NCBI RefSeq assembly: GCF_003384935.1
Contig: NZ_QTTQ01000009.1
Coordinates: 186,001 to 250,000, forward strand
Length of the DNA: 64,000 nucleotides
Source: Lutibacter oceani
GTDB lineage: Bacteria; Bacteroidota; Bacteroidia; Flavobacteriales; Flavobacteriaceae
Reading direction: 5' to 3'
The notes beneath the pieces were generated by a model. That model did not search any database. It worked only from the letters and a program-made list of their open reading frames with translations, and was not told where the DNA came from. The translations under genes were made by a program, and so were the position numbers. This document shows, piece by piece, positions 1 through 9,158 of this stretch (positions are counted from its first letter, which is position 1; each line of letters starts with the position of its first letter).

Positions 1-606
1 ACTTGGTGCTAAAACGGTTAGTTCCTCAGCATGCTTTCCTTCAGAATGTAAATGGGAAGATAAAATTCCCTTTGTATTATCTTCAGTTCTTGATAAAACT
101 GCTGCTCCTGCTCCATCACCAAAAATAACGGAAACACCTCTTCCTCTAGTTGTTTTATCTAAACCTCCTGAATGGTATTCAGAACCAACAACTAAAATAT
201 TTTTATACATTCCTGTTTTAATAAACTGATCCGCAACCGAGATAGCATAAATAAATCCTGAACATTGATTTCTAACATCTAATGCACCAACTGTTCGTAA
301 ACCCAACATTTCTTGAATTTGAACTCCACATCCAGGAAAATAATAATCTGGACTTAACGTGGCAAATACAATAAAATCTATATCTTCATTTGTTAATCCC
401 GATCTCTCAATTGCAATTCTGGATGCCTTAGCTCCCATAACTGCTGAAGTATCTCCGCTTCCTTCTTTAATCCATCTGCGCTCTTTAATTCCAGTTCTTT
501 CTTGAATCCACGCATCATTTGTATCCATCATTTTGGACAAATCATCATTCGTTACTACGTTATCAGGCACATAGTAACCAAGACCTGTTATTTTAGAATT
601 ATACAT
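1..606 (-). CDS. 3-oxoacyl-ACP synthase III family protein (FabH-like), C-terminus cut by window edge
   Basis: Ketoacyl synthase III enzymes condense an acyl-CoA with malonyl-ACP to start fatty acid or related chain synthesis in the cytoplasm. The frame opens at an ATG at 604-606 and runs to base 1 without a stop, giving 202 residues of an expected 330-350. The N-terminal half shows the family pattern: GLGYYVPDNVVTN near the start, DAWIQERTGIKER around residue 31, and the active-site cysteine C115 in DVRNQCSGF. The His and Asn of the catalytic triad lie outside the window. It may be a second, non-housekeeping KAS III, since no fab, plsX or rpmF gene is adjacent. The family call is firm; the exact substrate is unknown. 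Confidence 0.9.
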   Translation of the reverse strand, partial: MYNSKITGLGYYVPDNVVTNDDLSKMMDTNDAWIQERTGIKERRWIKEGSGDTSAVMGAKASRIAIERSGLTNEDIDFIVFATLSPDYYFPGCGVQIQEMLGLRTVGALDVRNQCSGFIYAISVADQFIKTGMYKNILVVGSEYHSGGLDKTTRGRGVSVIFGDGAGAAVLSRTEDNTKGILSSHLHSEGKHAEELTVLAPS

Positions 607-700
607 ATTATTTTATATTTTTATAATCGTTATATCAAACTTAGTAAAAACTCCATATTTTTACAACTATTACAATAATAACCAATTAAACATTAACATT

Positions 701-2113
701 ATGATGAATCGCAAAGATTTTTTGAATTTATCAACACGTGCGGCACTTTTTTTTGGCTTAGCCCCTGCGGTTGCTTGTACAAACTCTAAAAACAGTTCAG
801 TTGAAGATGAAACTCAACAAAAAATTAAACAATTATTGGGTAGAACTGCAACCGGAAGTGCTTTTGGTCTATCTGCTCCAAAAATTGATAAAGTAAGAGT
901 TGGCTTAATTGGTGCTGGAAACAGAGGTAATACACTAATTCAAATGTTTGATTGGTTAATTCAAAATAATTATGCTGAAATAATAGCCATTTCAGATTTA
1001 AAACAACAAAAAGTTGAGAAATTAAATGTGCATTTAAAAACTGTACAACCAAATGGTGCAGATTTATATTTTGGAAATCCTGAAGAATGGAAAAAGGTTG
1101 CCGAACGCGATGATATTGACCTCTTAATAATTGCTACTCCTTGGGAAATGCATACACCAATGGCTCTTTATGGAATGGAACAAGGAAAACACGTTGCTAG
1201 TGAAGTACCAATTTCCTATACTTTAGAAGATTGTTGGAAAATAATTGATACCGCTGAACGAACTCAGAAACATTGTATGATGATGGAAAATTGTTGTTTT
1301 AATGGTGAAGAATTATGGATTTTAAATATGATAAAACAGGGTGTTTTTGGAAATTTAACACACGCTGAAGGTGCATATATACATGATTTACGAATGCATA
1401 TGCTACATGAAACGTATTATGAAGATCAATGGCGATTAAAACATCATGCAAATAGAAATGGTAACTTTTACACCACACATGGCTTAGGTCCTGTAAGCCA
1501 ATATATGGATATTGGGCGTGGAGATACCTATGATTTTTTAACTTCAATGAGTTCTTTAGAACAAAGCTTAAGTGAAGCCGCCAAACAAAAAAATAATCCA
1601 ATTCAAGAATTTAAGTGTGGCGATATGAATACTACTCTTATTAAAACAAAATTAGGTAAAACCATTATGTTACAATTTGATGTGCATACAGGAAGACCTT
1701 ATAACCGTTTAAATACAGTTACAGGTACAAAAGCTGTTCATATGGGATATCCTTCCAGATTGTATGTTGGTCATGAAGAATTACAATGGGGACATAAATG
1801 GCTAGAAACAGCAGAATATAAAGAGTACAGAGATAAATACGACCATCCTCTTTGGCAAAAATTAAGAACTCAAATTTCTGAGAATGCTGTTGGTCATGGA
1901 GGAATGGATTTTGTTATGATTTACAGATTAATCCGTTGCTTAAATGAAGGCAAACCATTAGATATTAATGTGTACGATAGTATTCTTTGGAGTGCCGTTA
2001 CACCACTATCTGAACTATCTGTTGCACAAGGCAGTGCTCCTATAAAAGTTCCTGATTTTACTGGCGGAACCTGGAAAGAAAAAAAACCTACTGAAATGCT
2101 TCGTGACATTTAA
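701..2113 (+). CDS. Gfo/Idh/MocA oxidoreductase, glycoside hydrolase family 109-like, exported lipoprotein
   Basis: A 470-residue NAD(P)-binding protein. The N-terminus has a Tat-like segment with RK instead of RR (NRKDFLNLSTRAAL), followed by a lipobox-like AVAC, so export and lipidation are likely. The Rossmann glycine motif VGLIGAGNRG follows near residue 67, and EVPISYTLEDCW and the HGLGPVSQYMDIGRGD block match GH109 proteins. GH109 enzymes cleave alpha-N-acetylgalactosaminides by an NAD-dependent redox mechanism. The start is ATGATG, so position 704 is equally possible. It stands alone, upstream of a peptidase and divergent from the KAS III gene. The family is clear, but the sugar specificity is inferred only from family membership. 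Confidence 0.85.
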   Translation: MMNRKDFLNLSTRAALFFGLAPAVACTNSKNSSVEDETQQKIKQLLGRTATGSAFGLSAPKIDKVRVGLIGAGNRGNTLIQMFDWLIQNNYAEIIAISDLKQQKVEKLNVHLKTVQPNGADLYFGNPEEWKKVAERDDIDLLIIATPWEMHTPMALYGMEQGKHVASEVPISYTLEDCWKIIDTAERTQKHCMMMENCCFNGEELWILNMIKQGVFGNLTHAEGAYIHDLRMHMLHETYYEDQWRLKHHANRNGNFYTTHGLGPVSQYMDIGRGDTYDFLTSMSSLEQSLSEAAKQKNNPIQEFKCGDMNTTLIKTKLGKTIMLQFDVHTGRPYNRLNTVTGTKAVHMGYPSRLYVGHEELQWGHKWLETAEYKEYRDKYDHPLWQKLRTQISENAVGHGGMDFVMIYRLIRCLNEGKPLDINVYDSILWSAVTPLSELSVAQGSAPIKVPDFTGGTWKEKKPTEMLRDI

Positions 2114-2207
2114 ATTAAACACGGGCTATTTAACATTTTATTAATAGGGTAAATATTATTGTTTTAGTAGTTTTGATAGAAATCAATATCAATTAAACAA
2201 CTTCAAT

Positions 2208-4667
2208 ATGAAAAATTTATTTTTTATAGCAATCTTGTTTTTGGGTTCATTTATATATGCCCAAGAAGCACTTACCTATCAAAAACCGCCCAAAGAAATT
2301 TTAGAACTTGCAGAAGCTCCTTTAGCTCCTTCCATGCGAATGGATGACAAAGGTGAAAATTTTGTTTTTTTATATCGCTCAAACTTTAAAACTATAGAAG
2401 AACTTTCTGAAACTGAAATGCGACTTGGTGGCTTGCGAATTAATCCTAAAACCAACATAAGCAGCAGACAACGCTATTATACAGATATTAAAGTACGCGT
2501 TGGAAGAAACAACATTGAAGAAACAGCTACCGGTTTGCCTTCAAACGGAAGATATTCTAACTTCTCATGGTCTCCAAATGAAAAAATGATGGCATTCACT
2601 AATACTGTAAACAACGGTGTAGAACTTTGGATTTTAGACATTGAAACAAAATCAGCAAAAAAAATAACCGATCCTAATTTAAATGCTAATACAGGAATGC
2701 CCTATTCTTGGTTTAAAGACAATAATTCTTTGCTGGTTAAATTTATTTCAAAAGATAAAAAACCGTTAATTGATACAAAAACAGCAGTACCTGCAGGACC
2801 AACAATATCTGTTAGTGAACAAGGTGTAAAAGCTCAAAACAGAACTTACCAAGATCTTTTAAAAAATAAAAGTGATGAACATAATTTTGAACAATTAGCG
2901 CTGGCTGAATTATACAAAATATCAATTGATGGAAATAAAACTTTATGGAAAGGAAACGATATGTATAGGAGTCTTTCCTTTTCTCCAGACGGAAATTATA
3001 TTATGGTAACTACTATTGAAAAACCTTTTTCATATTTAGTGCCTTACAGACGATTTCCTTCAAAAACATCCATTTACAGTTTAGATGGAAACCTTATTTC
3101 CGACTTTTTAAAAATTCCATTAATAGAAGATTTACCTAAAGGATTTATGGCTGTTAGAAAAGGAAAAAGAAATTTTTCCTGGAGAGATGATAAACCCGCA
3201 ACACTTGTTTGGTGTGAAGCCTTAGATGAAGGAGATCCTGCCAAAGAAGTTGTATTTAGAGATGAAGTTTTTGAATTAAATGCACCATTTAATGGAAAAG
3301 AAAAATCAATTTTAAAAACAATTGGAAGATTTTCAGGTATTGAATGGGGAAATGAACAAACTGCAATTGCACAAGACTATTGGTGGAATACTAGAAACAC
3401 TAAATCCTATGTTTTTAATCCTTCAAACATAAATGCCAAACCTATAATTATTTCAGATAGAAATTACCAAGATAGCTATAATGATCCTGGTAGTTTTGTT
3501 ACCAGAAGAAATCAATATGGTAAATATACTTTAGACTTAATTAAAGATAATGTTTATTTAATTGGTGATGGATACAGTGAAAAAGGAAAATTCCCTTTTG
3601 TTGATGAAATGAATTTAAAAACGTTAAAAACAAAAAGGTTATACCAATCTAAATTAACAGATAAAGTTGAAGGTATATTATATGCCTTAAATATGAAAAA
3701 AGGGGAAGTAGTTGTTAGAATAGAATCTAAAAACGAATATCCAAATTATTATATTAGAAATATTAAAAAAAGTTCAAATCCCGTTGTTTCTTTAACTCAA
3801 TTTAAAAACCCTTTTAAAAGTATTCAAAATGTTCACAAAGAAGTTATTAAATATAATCGTGAAGATGGCTTAGAGCTTTCCGGAACCTTATACTTACCAA
3901 CAAATTATGAAAAAGGAAAAAAATATCCAATGGTTATGTGGGCATATCCAAGGGAATTTAAAGATAAAAGTAGTGCAGGACAAAGTACAATAAATTCAAA
4001 TGAATTTACGTATCCAAATTATGGTTCTCCAATTTACTGGGTAACTAGAGGTTATGTAGTTTTAAACAATGCATCTTTCCCAATTGTAGGTGAAGGTGAT
4101 GAACAACCAAATGACACATTTATTAAACAACTTGTTGCAAATGGTAAAGCTGCTATTGATGCTGTTGATAATTTAGGATATATAGACCCAAATAAAGTTG
4201 CAGTTGGAGGACATTCATACGGTGCCTTTATGACTGCAAACCTACTGGCGCATTCTAATTTATTTGCAGCTGGCATTGCACGTAGTGGAGCATATAATAG
4301 AACTTTAACTCCTTTCGGTTTTCAAAGTGAAGAGCGTAGTTATTGGGAAGCTCCTGAAATTTATTACCAAATGTCACCGTTTATGCACGCAGATACTATG
4401 AAGACTCCTTTATTATTAATTCATGGTGAAGCCGATAACAATTCGGGAACATATCCATTACAAAGTGAACGCTATTTTAATGCTTTAAAAGGTCTTGGTG
4501 CTCCAGTTCGTTTGGTAATGCTCCCTAAAGAAAGTCACGGTTATAGCGCTAAAGAATCTGTTTTACATATGCTTTGGGAACAAGATCAATGGTTAGAAAA
4601 ACATGTTAAAAATAGAATTATTAAAGAAAATCCAATTGTAAAAAAAGAAGTTGAAATAAAGCAATAA
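2208..4667 (+). CDS. S9 family serine peptidase (glutamyl endopeptidase-like), secreted
   Basis: An 819-residue prolyl-oligopeptidase-fold enzyme with a Sec signal peptide (cleavage after about residue 18, FIYAQ). A beta-propeller-like N-terminal region of roughly 550 residues precedes the alpha/beta hydrolase domain. The catalytic triad can be read directly: S670 in GGHSYGAFM, D743 in HGEADNNSG and H777 in KESHGYS. The GGHSYGAFM form and overall length match the S9D group, which includes chloroplast glutamyl endopeptidase. It probably degrades peptides in the periplasm or outside the cell. A strong two-way hairpin follows directly after the stop codon, so it is transcribed alone or together with the gene upstream. 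Confidence 0.9.
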   Translation: MKNLFFIAILFLGSFIYAQEALTYQKPPKEILELAEAPLAPSMRMDDKGENFVFLYRSNFKTIEELSETEMRLGGLRINPKTNISSRQRYYTDIKVRVGRNNIEETATGLPSNGRYSNFSWSPNEKMMAFTNTVNNGVELWILDIETKSAKKITDPNLNANTGMPYSWFKDNNSLLVKFISKDKKPLIDTKTAVPAGPTISVSEQGVKAQNRTYQDLLKNKSDEHNFEQLALAELYKISIDGNKTLWKGNDMYRSLSFSPDGNYIMVTTIEKPFSYLVPYRRFPSKTSIYSLDGNLISDFLKIPLIEDLPKGFMAVRKGKRNFSWRDDKPATLVWCEALDEGDPAKEVVFRDEVFELNAPFNGKEKSILKTIGRFSGIEWGNEQTAIAQDYWWNTRNTKSYVFNPSNINAKPIIISDRNYQDSYNDPGSFVTRRNQYGKYTLDLIKDNVYLIGDGYSEKGKFPFVDEMNLKTLKTKRLYQSKLTDKVEGILYALNMKKGEVVVRIESKNEYPNYYIRNIKKSSNPVVSLTQFKNPFKSIQNVHKEVIKYNREDGLELSGTLYLPTNYEKGKKYPMVMWAYPREFKDKSSAGQSTINSNEFTYPNYGSPIYWVTRGYVVLNNASFPIVGEGDEQPNDTFIKQLVANGKAAIDAVDNLGYIDPNKVAVGGHSYGAFMTANLLAHSNLFAAGIARSGAYNRTLTPFGFQSEERSYWEAPEIYYQMSPFMHADTMKTPLLLIHGEADNNSGTYPLQSERYFNALKGLGAPVRLVMLPKESHGYSAKESVLHMLWEQDQWLEKHVKNRIIKENPIVKKEVEIKQ

Positions 4668-4708
4668 TTATATTAAAAAAGGCAGCTTAGCTGCCTTTTT
4701 TAATATAA
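4668..4708. terminator. Bidirectional intrinsic terminator
   Basis: A near-perfect hairpin with GGCAG/CTGCC core, CTTAG-type loop, and A-run and T-run flanks lies between two convergent genes. It contains the stop codon of the minus-strand nitroreductase, so it can end transcription from both sides. Confidence 0.9.
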
Positions 4709-5389
4709 TTTCATCACTTCTTCCATTGTTTTTCTTTTAATATCAGGAACATAAGATTCTTCAGAATTGTATCCTACTGGTAACAATAAAAATGCACGTT
4801 CATTTGCGGGTCTTTTTAATATTTTTTCTAAAAAACGCATTGGGCTTGGTGTATGGGTTAAAGTTACTAAACCTGCATTATGAATTGCTGAAATTAACAT
4901 TCCACAAGCCAAACCTACAGATTCGTTTACATAATAATTTTGGTATTTATTTCCGTCTGCGTCAATTTCATAAGGTCTTTTAAATACAACTATTAAATAA
5001 GGTGCTAATTCTAAAAAAGGTTTATTAGCATCAGTACCTAAATGTTTTAAATCTTCTAACCATTCATCACTCATTCTTTCATTATAACTTTTTCGCTCCT
5101 CTTCTTCAGCGGCTAATCTGATTTCTTTTTTTATCTCAGCACTTTTTACCACACAAAAAGTCCAGGGCTGTTTATTTGCGCCTGATGGTGCTGTTGAAGC
5201 AGTTTTAATAATATTTTCAATTACTTCAATAGGAATTTGTTTCTCAGAAAAATGACGTACAGATCTACGCTTATTTGCCCATTCAAAATAGTTTTTCGAT
5301 TTGCTAAGCATTTCATTTTCAGAATAAGATTCTTGCAGATACCTGTAATGTTTAAATCCATCAACTAAAATATAATTGTCTTTTTTCAT
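4700..5389 (-). CDS. Nitroreductase-family flavoprotein, iodotyrosine deiodinase-like
   Basis: A 229-residue FMN-dependent nitroreductase-fold protein. RRSVRHFSEKQIP (around 41) and APSGANKQPW (around 67) are the FMN-binding segments. The region after residue 94 resembles iodotyrosine deiodinase more than generic nitroreductases: the substrate-lid residues corresponding to human Glu157, Tyr161 and Lys182 are E98, Y102 and K123 with identical spacing, and the C-terminal half (GLACGMLISAIHNAGLVT, RPANERAFLLLPVGY) matches too. Such enzymes reductively remove halogen from halotyrosines. No membrane anchor is present, so it is cytosolic. It follows a GMC oxidoreductase gene on the same strand with a 20-bp gap; no functional tie is evident. 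Confidence 0.85.
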   Translation of the reverse strand: MKKDNYILVDGFKHYRYLQESYSENEMLSKSKNYFEWANKRRSVRHFSEKQIPIEVIENIIKTASTAPSGANKQPWTFCVVKSAEIKKEIRLAAEEEERKSYNERMSDEWLEDLKHLGTDANKPFLELAPYLIVVFKRPYEIDADGNKYQNYYVNESVGLACGMLISAIHNAGLVTLTHTPSPMRFLEKILKRPANERAFLLLPVGYNSEESYVPDIKRKTMEEVMKLY

Positions 5390-5409
5390 AATTATTTAAA
5401 TTTTGAATG

Positions 5410-6993
5410 CTAAAATGGTTTTTCTATTTTAACAGGAATCTTACTCATGGCATGTTCTGAAATTGCGGTTATGGATAAAGAAGGATTTACCCCCGGATTT
5501 GCAGAAATCATAGAGCCATCACAAACAAACATATTTTTATACCCAAAAACCTGGTTATTTTTATCAATAACACCTTTTGAAATATCTTCTCCCATAACTG
5601 CACCACCTAAAACATGAGCAGTTGTTGAAGTACCCAATAAAACATCGGTAATATTTGCATAAGGAATTCCTTTTACTTTTTTACTAAATTTTTTACCCAA
5701 CTCAAGTGCTTCAGGAATAAAAGCATTTGGCTTTTTACCCTGCTCGGTTTGTGTTTTCATTTTGGTGATTTTCCCAAGTTTTATTCTTAAAGTACTGTCT
5801 AAAGTTTGCATAAAAAGCAGTATCGTAGTACGTTTTGAATAATCTTTAGCAAAAACGGTTTTAAATAATTTTAAAGGATATTTAAATGCCAAGCCTAAAA
5901 TACCAAGCAACCTTAAAACCATATACTTATTATGAATTATTGGTACTGTTAAAATTCTAAAAAAACCAGATCCTTCCCCATAACGCACCGGCTCTAAATG
6001 ACTGTTTTTATCGGTATGCAACACCGAACCAATTGCTAATCCTTTAGAGTAATCTTTAGGCTTTTTTTCTGTTGATGTTACAACTAATAACGATTCATTA
6101 TTGGTACGAACATTACAGCCTACTTTTTCAGATAAATTTGGTAACGATTTTTGTTTCAACTTTAATAATAAAGGTACTGTACCAACTACTCCACCAGAAA
6201 AAATAACTCCTTTTGTGGTTATACTATCTTTTTGTTTGTTTCCAATACTTGATTTAAATTCAACTTTATATCCATCATTTCCATTTTCAGCATTAATAAC
6301 CGAAACGTTATAAACTTCCTTTTCTGCAATAATTTTTGTACCTAACTTTTGTGCCAAATACAAATAATTTTTATCTAAGGTATTTTTTGAATTAAACCTA
6401 CAACCTGTCATACAAGCACCACAATGAATACAACCTGATCTATTTGGTCCTTTGCCTTCAAAATAAGGATCATTCACAATTTTTCCTGCTTCACCAAAAT
6501 ATACTGCTACTTTTGAAGGCTTAAAATGTTCCTCTTTACCAATTTCTTTGGCAATATCTTTTATAGCCATATCGGCAGCATATAATTTCGGATTTTGTGC
6601 AGCTCCTAACATTTTATAGGCTATATCATAAAACGGACTTAAAACTTCCTCCCAATTATTTAAATTTGACCAGCTACCAGAATTAAAAAATTCCTTTTTT
6701 GGTATGGGTAATGTATTTGCATATGTTAAAGAACCTCCTCCTACTCCAACACCCGACAAAACTGTTACGTGATTTAAAAAAGTCATTTTAAAAAAACCTT
6801 TCAAGTTTAGTTTAGGTTCCCAAAGCCATTTTTTAAGATTCCAGTTAGTTTTAGGAAAATCTTCGCTTTTAAACCACTTTCCTTTTTCAATAACCAACAC
6901 TTTATAGCCTTTTTCAGACAAGCGTAATGCACTTACTGAGCCACCAAAACCGCTTCCAATAATTACATAATCATAATCTAAATTTGCTTTCAT
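5410..6993 (-). CDS. GMC family FAD-dependent oxidoreductase, cholesterol oxidase-like
   Basis: FAD-linked oxidoreductase of the GMC family, about 527 residues from the ATG at 6991-6993. A longer frame exists to 7035, but the extra 14 residues do not fit the family, and the start chosen puts DYDYVIIGSGFGGSVSALRL at the N-terminus as expected for the dinucleotide-binding fold. A central block of cysteines, CIHCGACMTGC, is typical of the cholesterol-oxidase-like subgroup. The C-terminal GMC signature is near DGSMISANPGVNPSLSI with a preceding HVLGGAVMGEDISKGV. It probably oxidises a sterol-like or other lipid alcohol; the substrate is unknown. Confidence 0.85.
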   Translation of the reverse strand: MKANLDYDYVIIGSGFGGSVSALRLSEKGYKVLVIEKGKWFKSEDFPKTNWNLKKWLWEPKLNLKGFFKMTFLNHVTVLSGVGVGGGSLTYANTLPIPKKEFFNSGSWSNLNNWEEVLSPFYDIAYKMLGAAQNPKLYAADMAIKDIAKEIGKEEHFKPSKVAVYFGEAGKIVNDPYFEGKGPNRSGCIHCGACMTGCRFNSKNTLDKNYLYLAQKLGTKIIAEKEVYNVSVINAENGNDGYKVEFKSSIGNKQKDSITTKGVIFSGGVVGTVPLLLKLKQKSLPNLSEKVGCNVRTNNESLLVVTSTEKKPKDYSKGLAIGSVLHTDKNSHLEPVRYGEGSGFFRILTVPIIHNKYMVLRLLGILGLAFKYPLKLFKTVFAKDYSKRTTILLFMQTLDSTLRIKLGKITKMKTQTEQGKKPNAFIPEALELGKKFSKKVKGIPYANITDVLLGTSTTAHVLGGAVMGEDISKGVIDKNNQVFGYKNMFVCDGSMISANPGVNPSLSITAISEHAMSKIPVKIEKPF

Positions 6994-7062
6994 AAAAATT
7001 AAAAGTAGTGTTAAAATTTCAGTTCTCCAAGTCAATTTAATTACAAAAAAACAAAGTGAAAG

Positions 7063-7104
7063 TGCCAGTTTGTCACAGTTAAAAGTTTGGTATTCTATTT
7101 GACT
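7063..7104 (+). promoter_or_regulatory. htpG upstream element: TGCCA-N3-TGTCA, N12, then TGG with GG-N10-GA
   Basis: Upstream of htpG, TGCCAGTTTGTCA (7063-7075) is followed after 12 bp by TGGTATTCTATTTGACT (7088-7104). The same layout and many of the same bases occur before groES (TTTGTCA, N12, TGGCACACTTTTAGACT), and a related form occurs before miaB. GG-N10-GA resembles a sigma-54 -24/-12 element (GG-N10-GC) with one changed base. Promoter function is inferred from this sharing. Confidence 0.55.
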
Positions 7105-7141
7105 ATTAAAAAATATTAATAATAAATAAAAAATTATACAT

Positions 7142-9031
7142 ATGGCAACTGGAAATATTAATGTAACTGCAGAGAATATTTTTCCTATTATTAAAAAATT
7201 CTTGTATTCTGATCACGAAATATTTTTACGTGAATTAATTTCGAATGCAACGGATGCAACTTTAAAATTAAAACATTTATCAACTTTAGGTGAAGTTAAA
7301 GGTGATATTGGAAATCCAATAATTGAAATAAAAGTTGATAAAGACAAAAAGGAAATTAGAATTATAGACCAAGGAATTGGTATGACTGGTGAAGAAGTTG
7401 AAAAATACATTAACCAAGTCGCTTTTTCTGGAGCTGAAGAATTTGTTGAAAAATACAAAGACAAAGTAGAAGACTCTGGAATTATTGGACATTTTGGTTT
7501 AGGTTTTTACTCTTCATTTATGGTAGCGAGCAAAGTTGAAATCTTTACAAAATCTTTTGTTGAAGGTTCAAAAGCTGTTCGTTGGGAATGTGATGGAAGT
7601 CCAAAATATACATTGGAAGAAACTGATAAAACAACAAGAGGAACAGAAATTGTACTTCATATTGATGAAGATTCTTTGGAATTTTTAGAAGAAGGTAAAA
7701 TTACTCAATTACTAAATAAGTATAACAAGTTTATGCCTATTCCAATTAAGTTTGGAACACGTGAAGAATCTTTACCATTACCAGAAGGAGCGGCTGAAGA
7801 TGCCAAACCTGAAAAAATTACAGTAGATAATATTGTTAACAATCCAACACCAGCCTGGACAAAAAACCCGACTGATTTAAGTGATGAAGATTATAAAGAA
7901 TTTTACAGAGAATTGTACCCAATGCAATTTGAAGAACCTTTATTTAATATTCATTTAAATGTTGACTATCCTTTTAACTTAACTGGTATTTTATATTTTC
8001 CAAAGTTGAGTAAAAGTGTAGATCCAATGAAGGACAAAATTCAACTATACCAAAATCAAGTATTTGTAACAGATAATGTAGAAGGTATTGTACCAGATTT
8101 TTTACAAATGCTTCGTGGAGTTATTGATTCTCCAGATATTCCTTTAAACGTTTCCAGATCTTATTTACAAGCAGATGGAGCCGTTAAAAAAATATCAAGT
8201 TATATAACGCGTAAAGTTGCAGATAAACTAATTAGTTTATTTAAAAACGATCGTAAAGCTTTTGAAGCTAAATGGGACGATATTAAAGTTATTATTGAAT
8301 ACGGAATGCTTTCTGAAGAAAAATTCTTCGAAAAATCTGACAAGTTTGCTTTGTATCCAACAGTAGATAAAGAATATTTTACCTTTGAAGAATTGGTTGA
8401 AGAAATAAAACCAACTCAAACTGATAAAGATGATAAAGTAGTAATTTTATATGCTTCAGATGTAAAATCTCAACATAGTTATATTGATGCTGCTAAAGAA
8501 AAAGGATATCAAGTTTTATTGTTAGATTCTCCTATAGTTTCGCATTTAATTCAAAAATTAGAAGGAAGTAAAGAGAATATCCAATTTGTAAGAGTAGATG
8601 CAGACCATGTTGATAACTTAATTAAAAAGGATGAAAATCAGATTAGTAAACTTTCTGATGAAGAAAAAGAAACCTTAAAACCTATAATTGAAGAAGCAAT
8701 TCCAAAAGAAACATATACTGTTCAATTAGAAGCTATGGATTCTAACGCAAATCCGTTTATGATTACGCAACCAGAATTTATGCGCAGAATGAAAGAAATG
8801 CAGGCAACTGGTGGTGGTGGAATGATGGGAATGGGTAATTTTCCAGATATGTACAATTTAGTTGTAAATACCAATAACGAATTAGTTGGTGAAATTTTAA
8901 ATACTAAAACTAAAAAGAAACAAGAGCGTTTAATTAAACAAGCGTTTGATTTAGCTAAGCTATCTCAAGGTTTATTGCACGGAGAAGAGTTAACTACTTT
9001 TATAAAACGTAGTTTTCAAATGATTAAATAA
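7142..9031 (+). CDS. htpG: Molecular chaperone HtpG (Hsp90)
   Basis: ATP-dependent cytosolic Hsp90 chaperone of 629 residues, full length for the bacterial family. The GHKL ATPase domain shows ELISNATDATLKL (the Asn/Asp ATP-binding helix), DQGIGMT and GHFGLGFYSSFMV. The middle domain carries the catalytic-arginine loop region (LNVSRSYLQAD). As in all bacterial forms, the eukaryotic C-terminal MEEVD tail is absent. It is a single-gene unit: divergent from the GMC oxidoreductase and ended by a hairpin at 9053. An upstream element shared with groES suggests common stress control. Confidence 0.97.
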   Translation: MATGNINVTAENIFPIIKKFLYSDHEIFLRELISNATDATLKLKHLSTLGEVKGDIGNPIIEIKVDKDKKEIRIIDQGIGMTGEEVEKYINQVAFSGAEEFVEKYKDKVEDSGIIGHFGLGFYSSFMVASKVEIFTKSFVEGSKAVRWECDGSPKYTLEETDKTTRGTEIVLHIDEDSLEFLEEGKITQLLNKYNKFMPIPIKFGTREESLPLPEGAAEDAKPEKITVDNIVNNPTPAWTKNPTDLSDEDYKEFYRELYPMQFEEPLFNIHLNVDYPFNLTGILYFPKLSKSVDPMKDKIQLYQNQVFVTDNVEGIVPDFLQMLRGVIDSPDIPLNVSRSYLQADGAVKKISSYITRKVADKLISLFKNDRKAFEAKWDDIKVIIEYGMLSEEKFFEKSDKFALYPTVDKEYFTFEELVEEIKPTQTDKDDKVVILYASDVKSQHSYIDAAKEKGYQVLLLDSPIVSHLIQKLEGSKENIQFVRVDADHVDNLIKKDENQISKLSDEEKETLKPIIEEAIPKETYTVQLEAMDSNANPFMITQPEFMRRMKEMQATGGGGMMGMGNFPDMYNLVVNTNNELVGEILNTKTKKKQERLIKQAFDLAKLSQGLLHGEELTTFIKRSFQMIK

Positions 9032-9052
9032 AAAAAGTTACATAAACTTTAG

Positions 9053-9084
9053 AAAAGCCTTAACAATTGTTGAGGCTTTTTTTT
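9053..9084 (+). terminator. Intrinsic terminator of htpG
   Basis: AAAAGCCT pairs with AGGCTTTT around an AACAATTGTT inner palindrome and runs into a T tract. Part of the hairpin overlaps the promoter-like element of the next gene. Confidence 0.8.
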
Positions 9085-9094
9085 ATTATTTTTG
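9067..9094 (+). promoter_or_regulatory. Bacteroidota-type promoter, TTG-N17-TATTTTTG
   Basis: TTG at 9067-9069 and TATTTTTG at 9087-9094 fit the -33/-7 consensus TTG...TAnnTTTG, about 65 bp before the secreted-protein gene at 9159. Confidence 0.55.
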
Positions 9095-9158
9095 CCAGCA
9101 TATTAGGTAATTATAAAATTGGCATTTTTATTGCTATTACTTGAATTAAAATCTAAAA

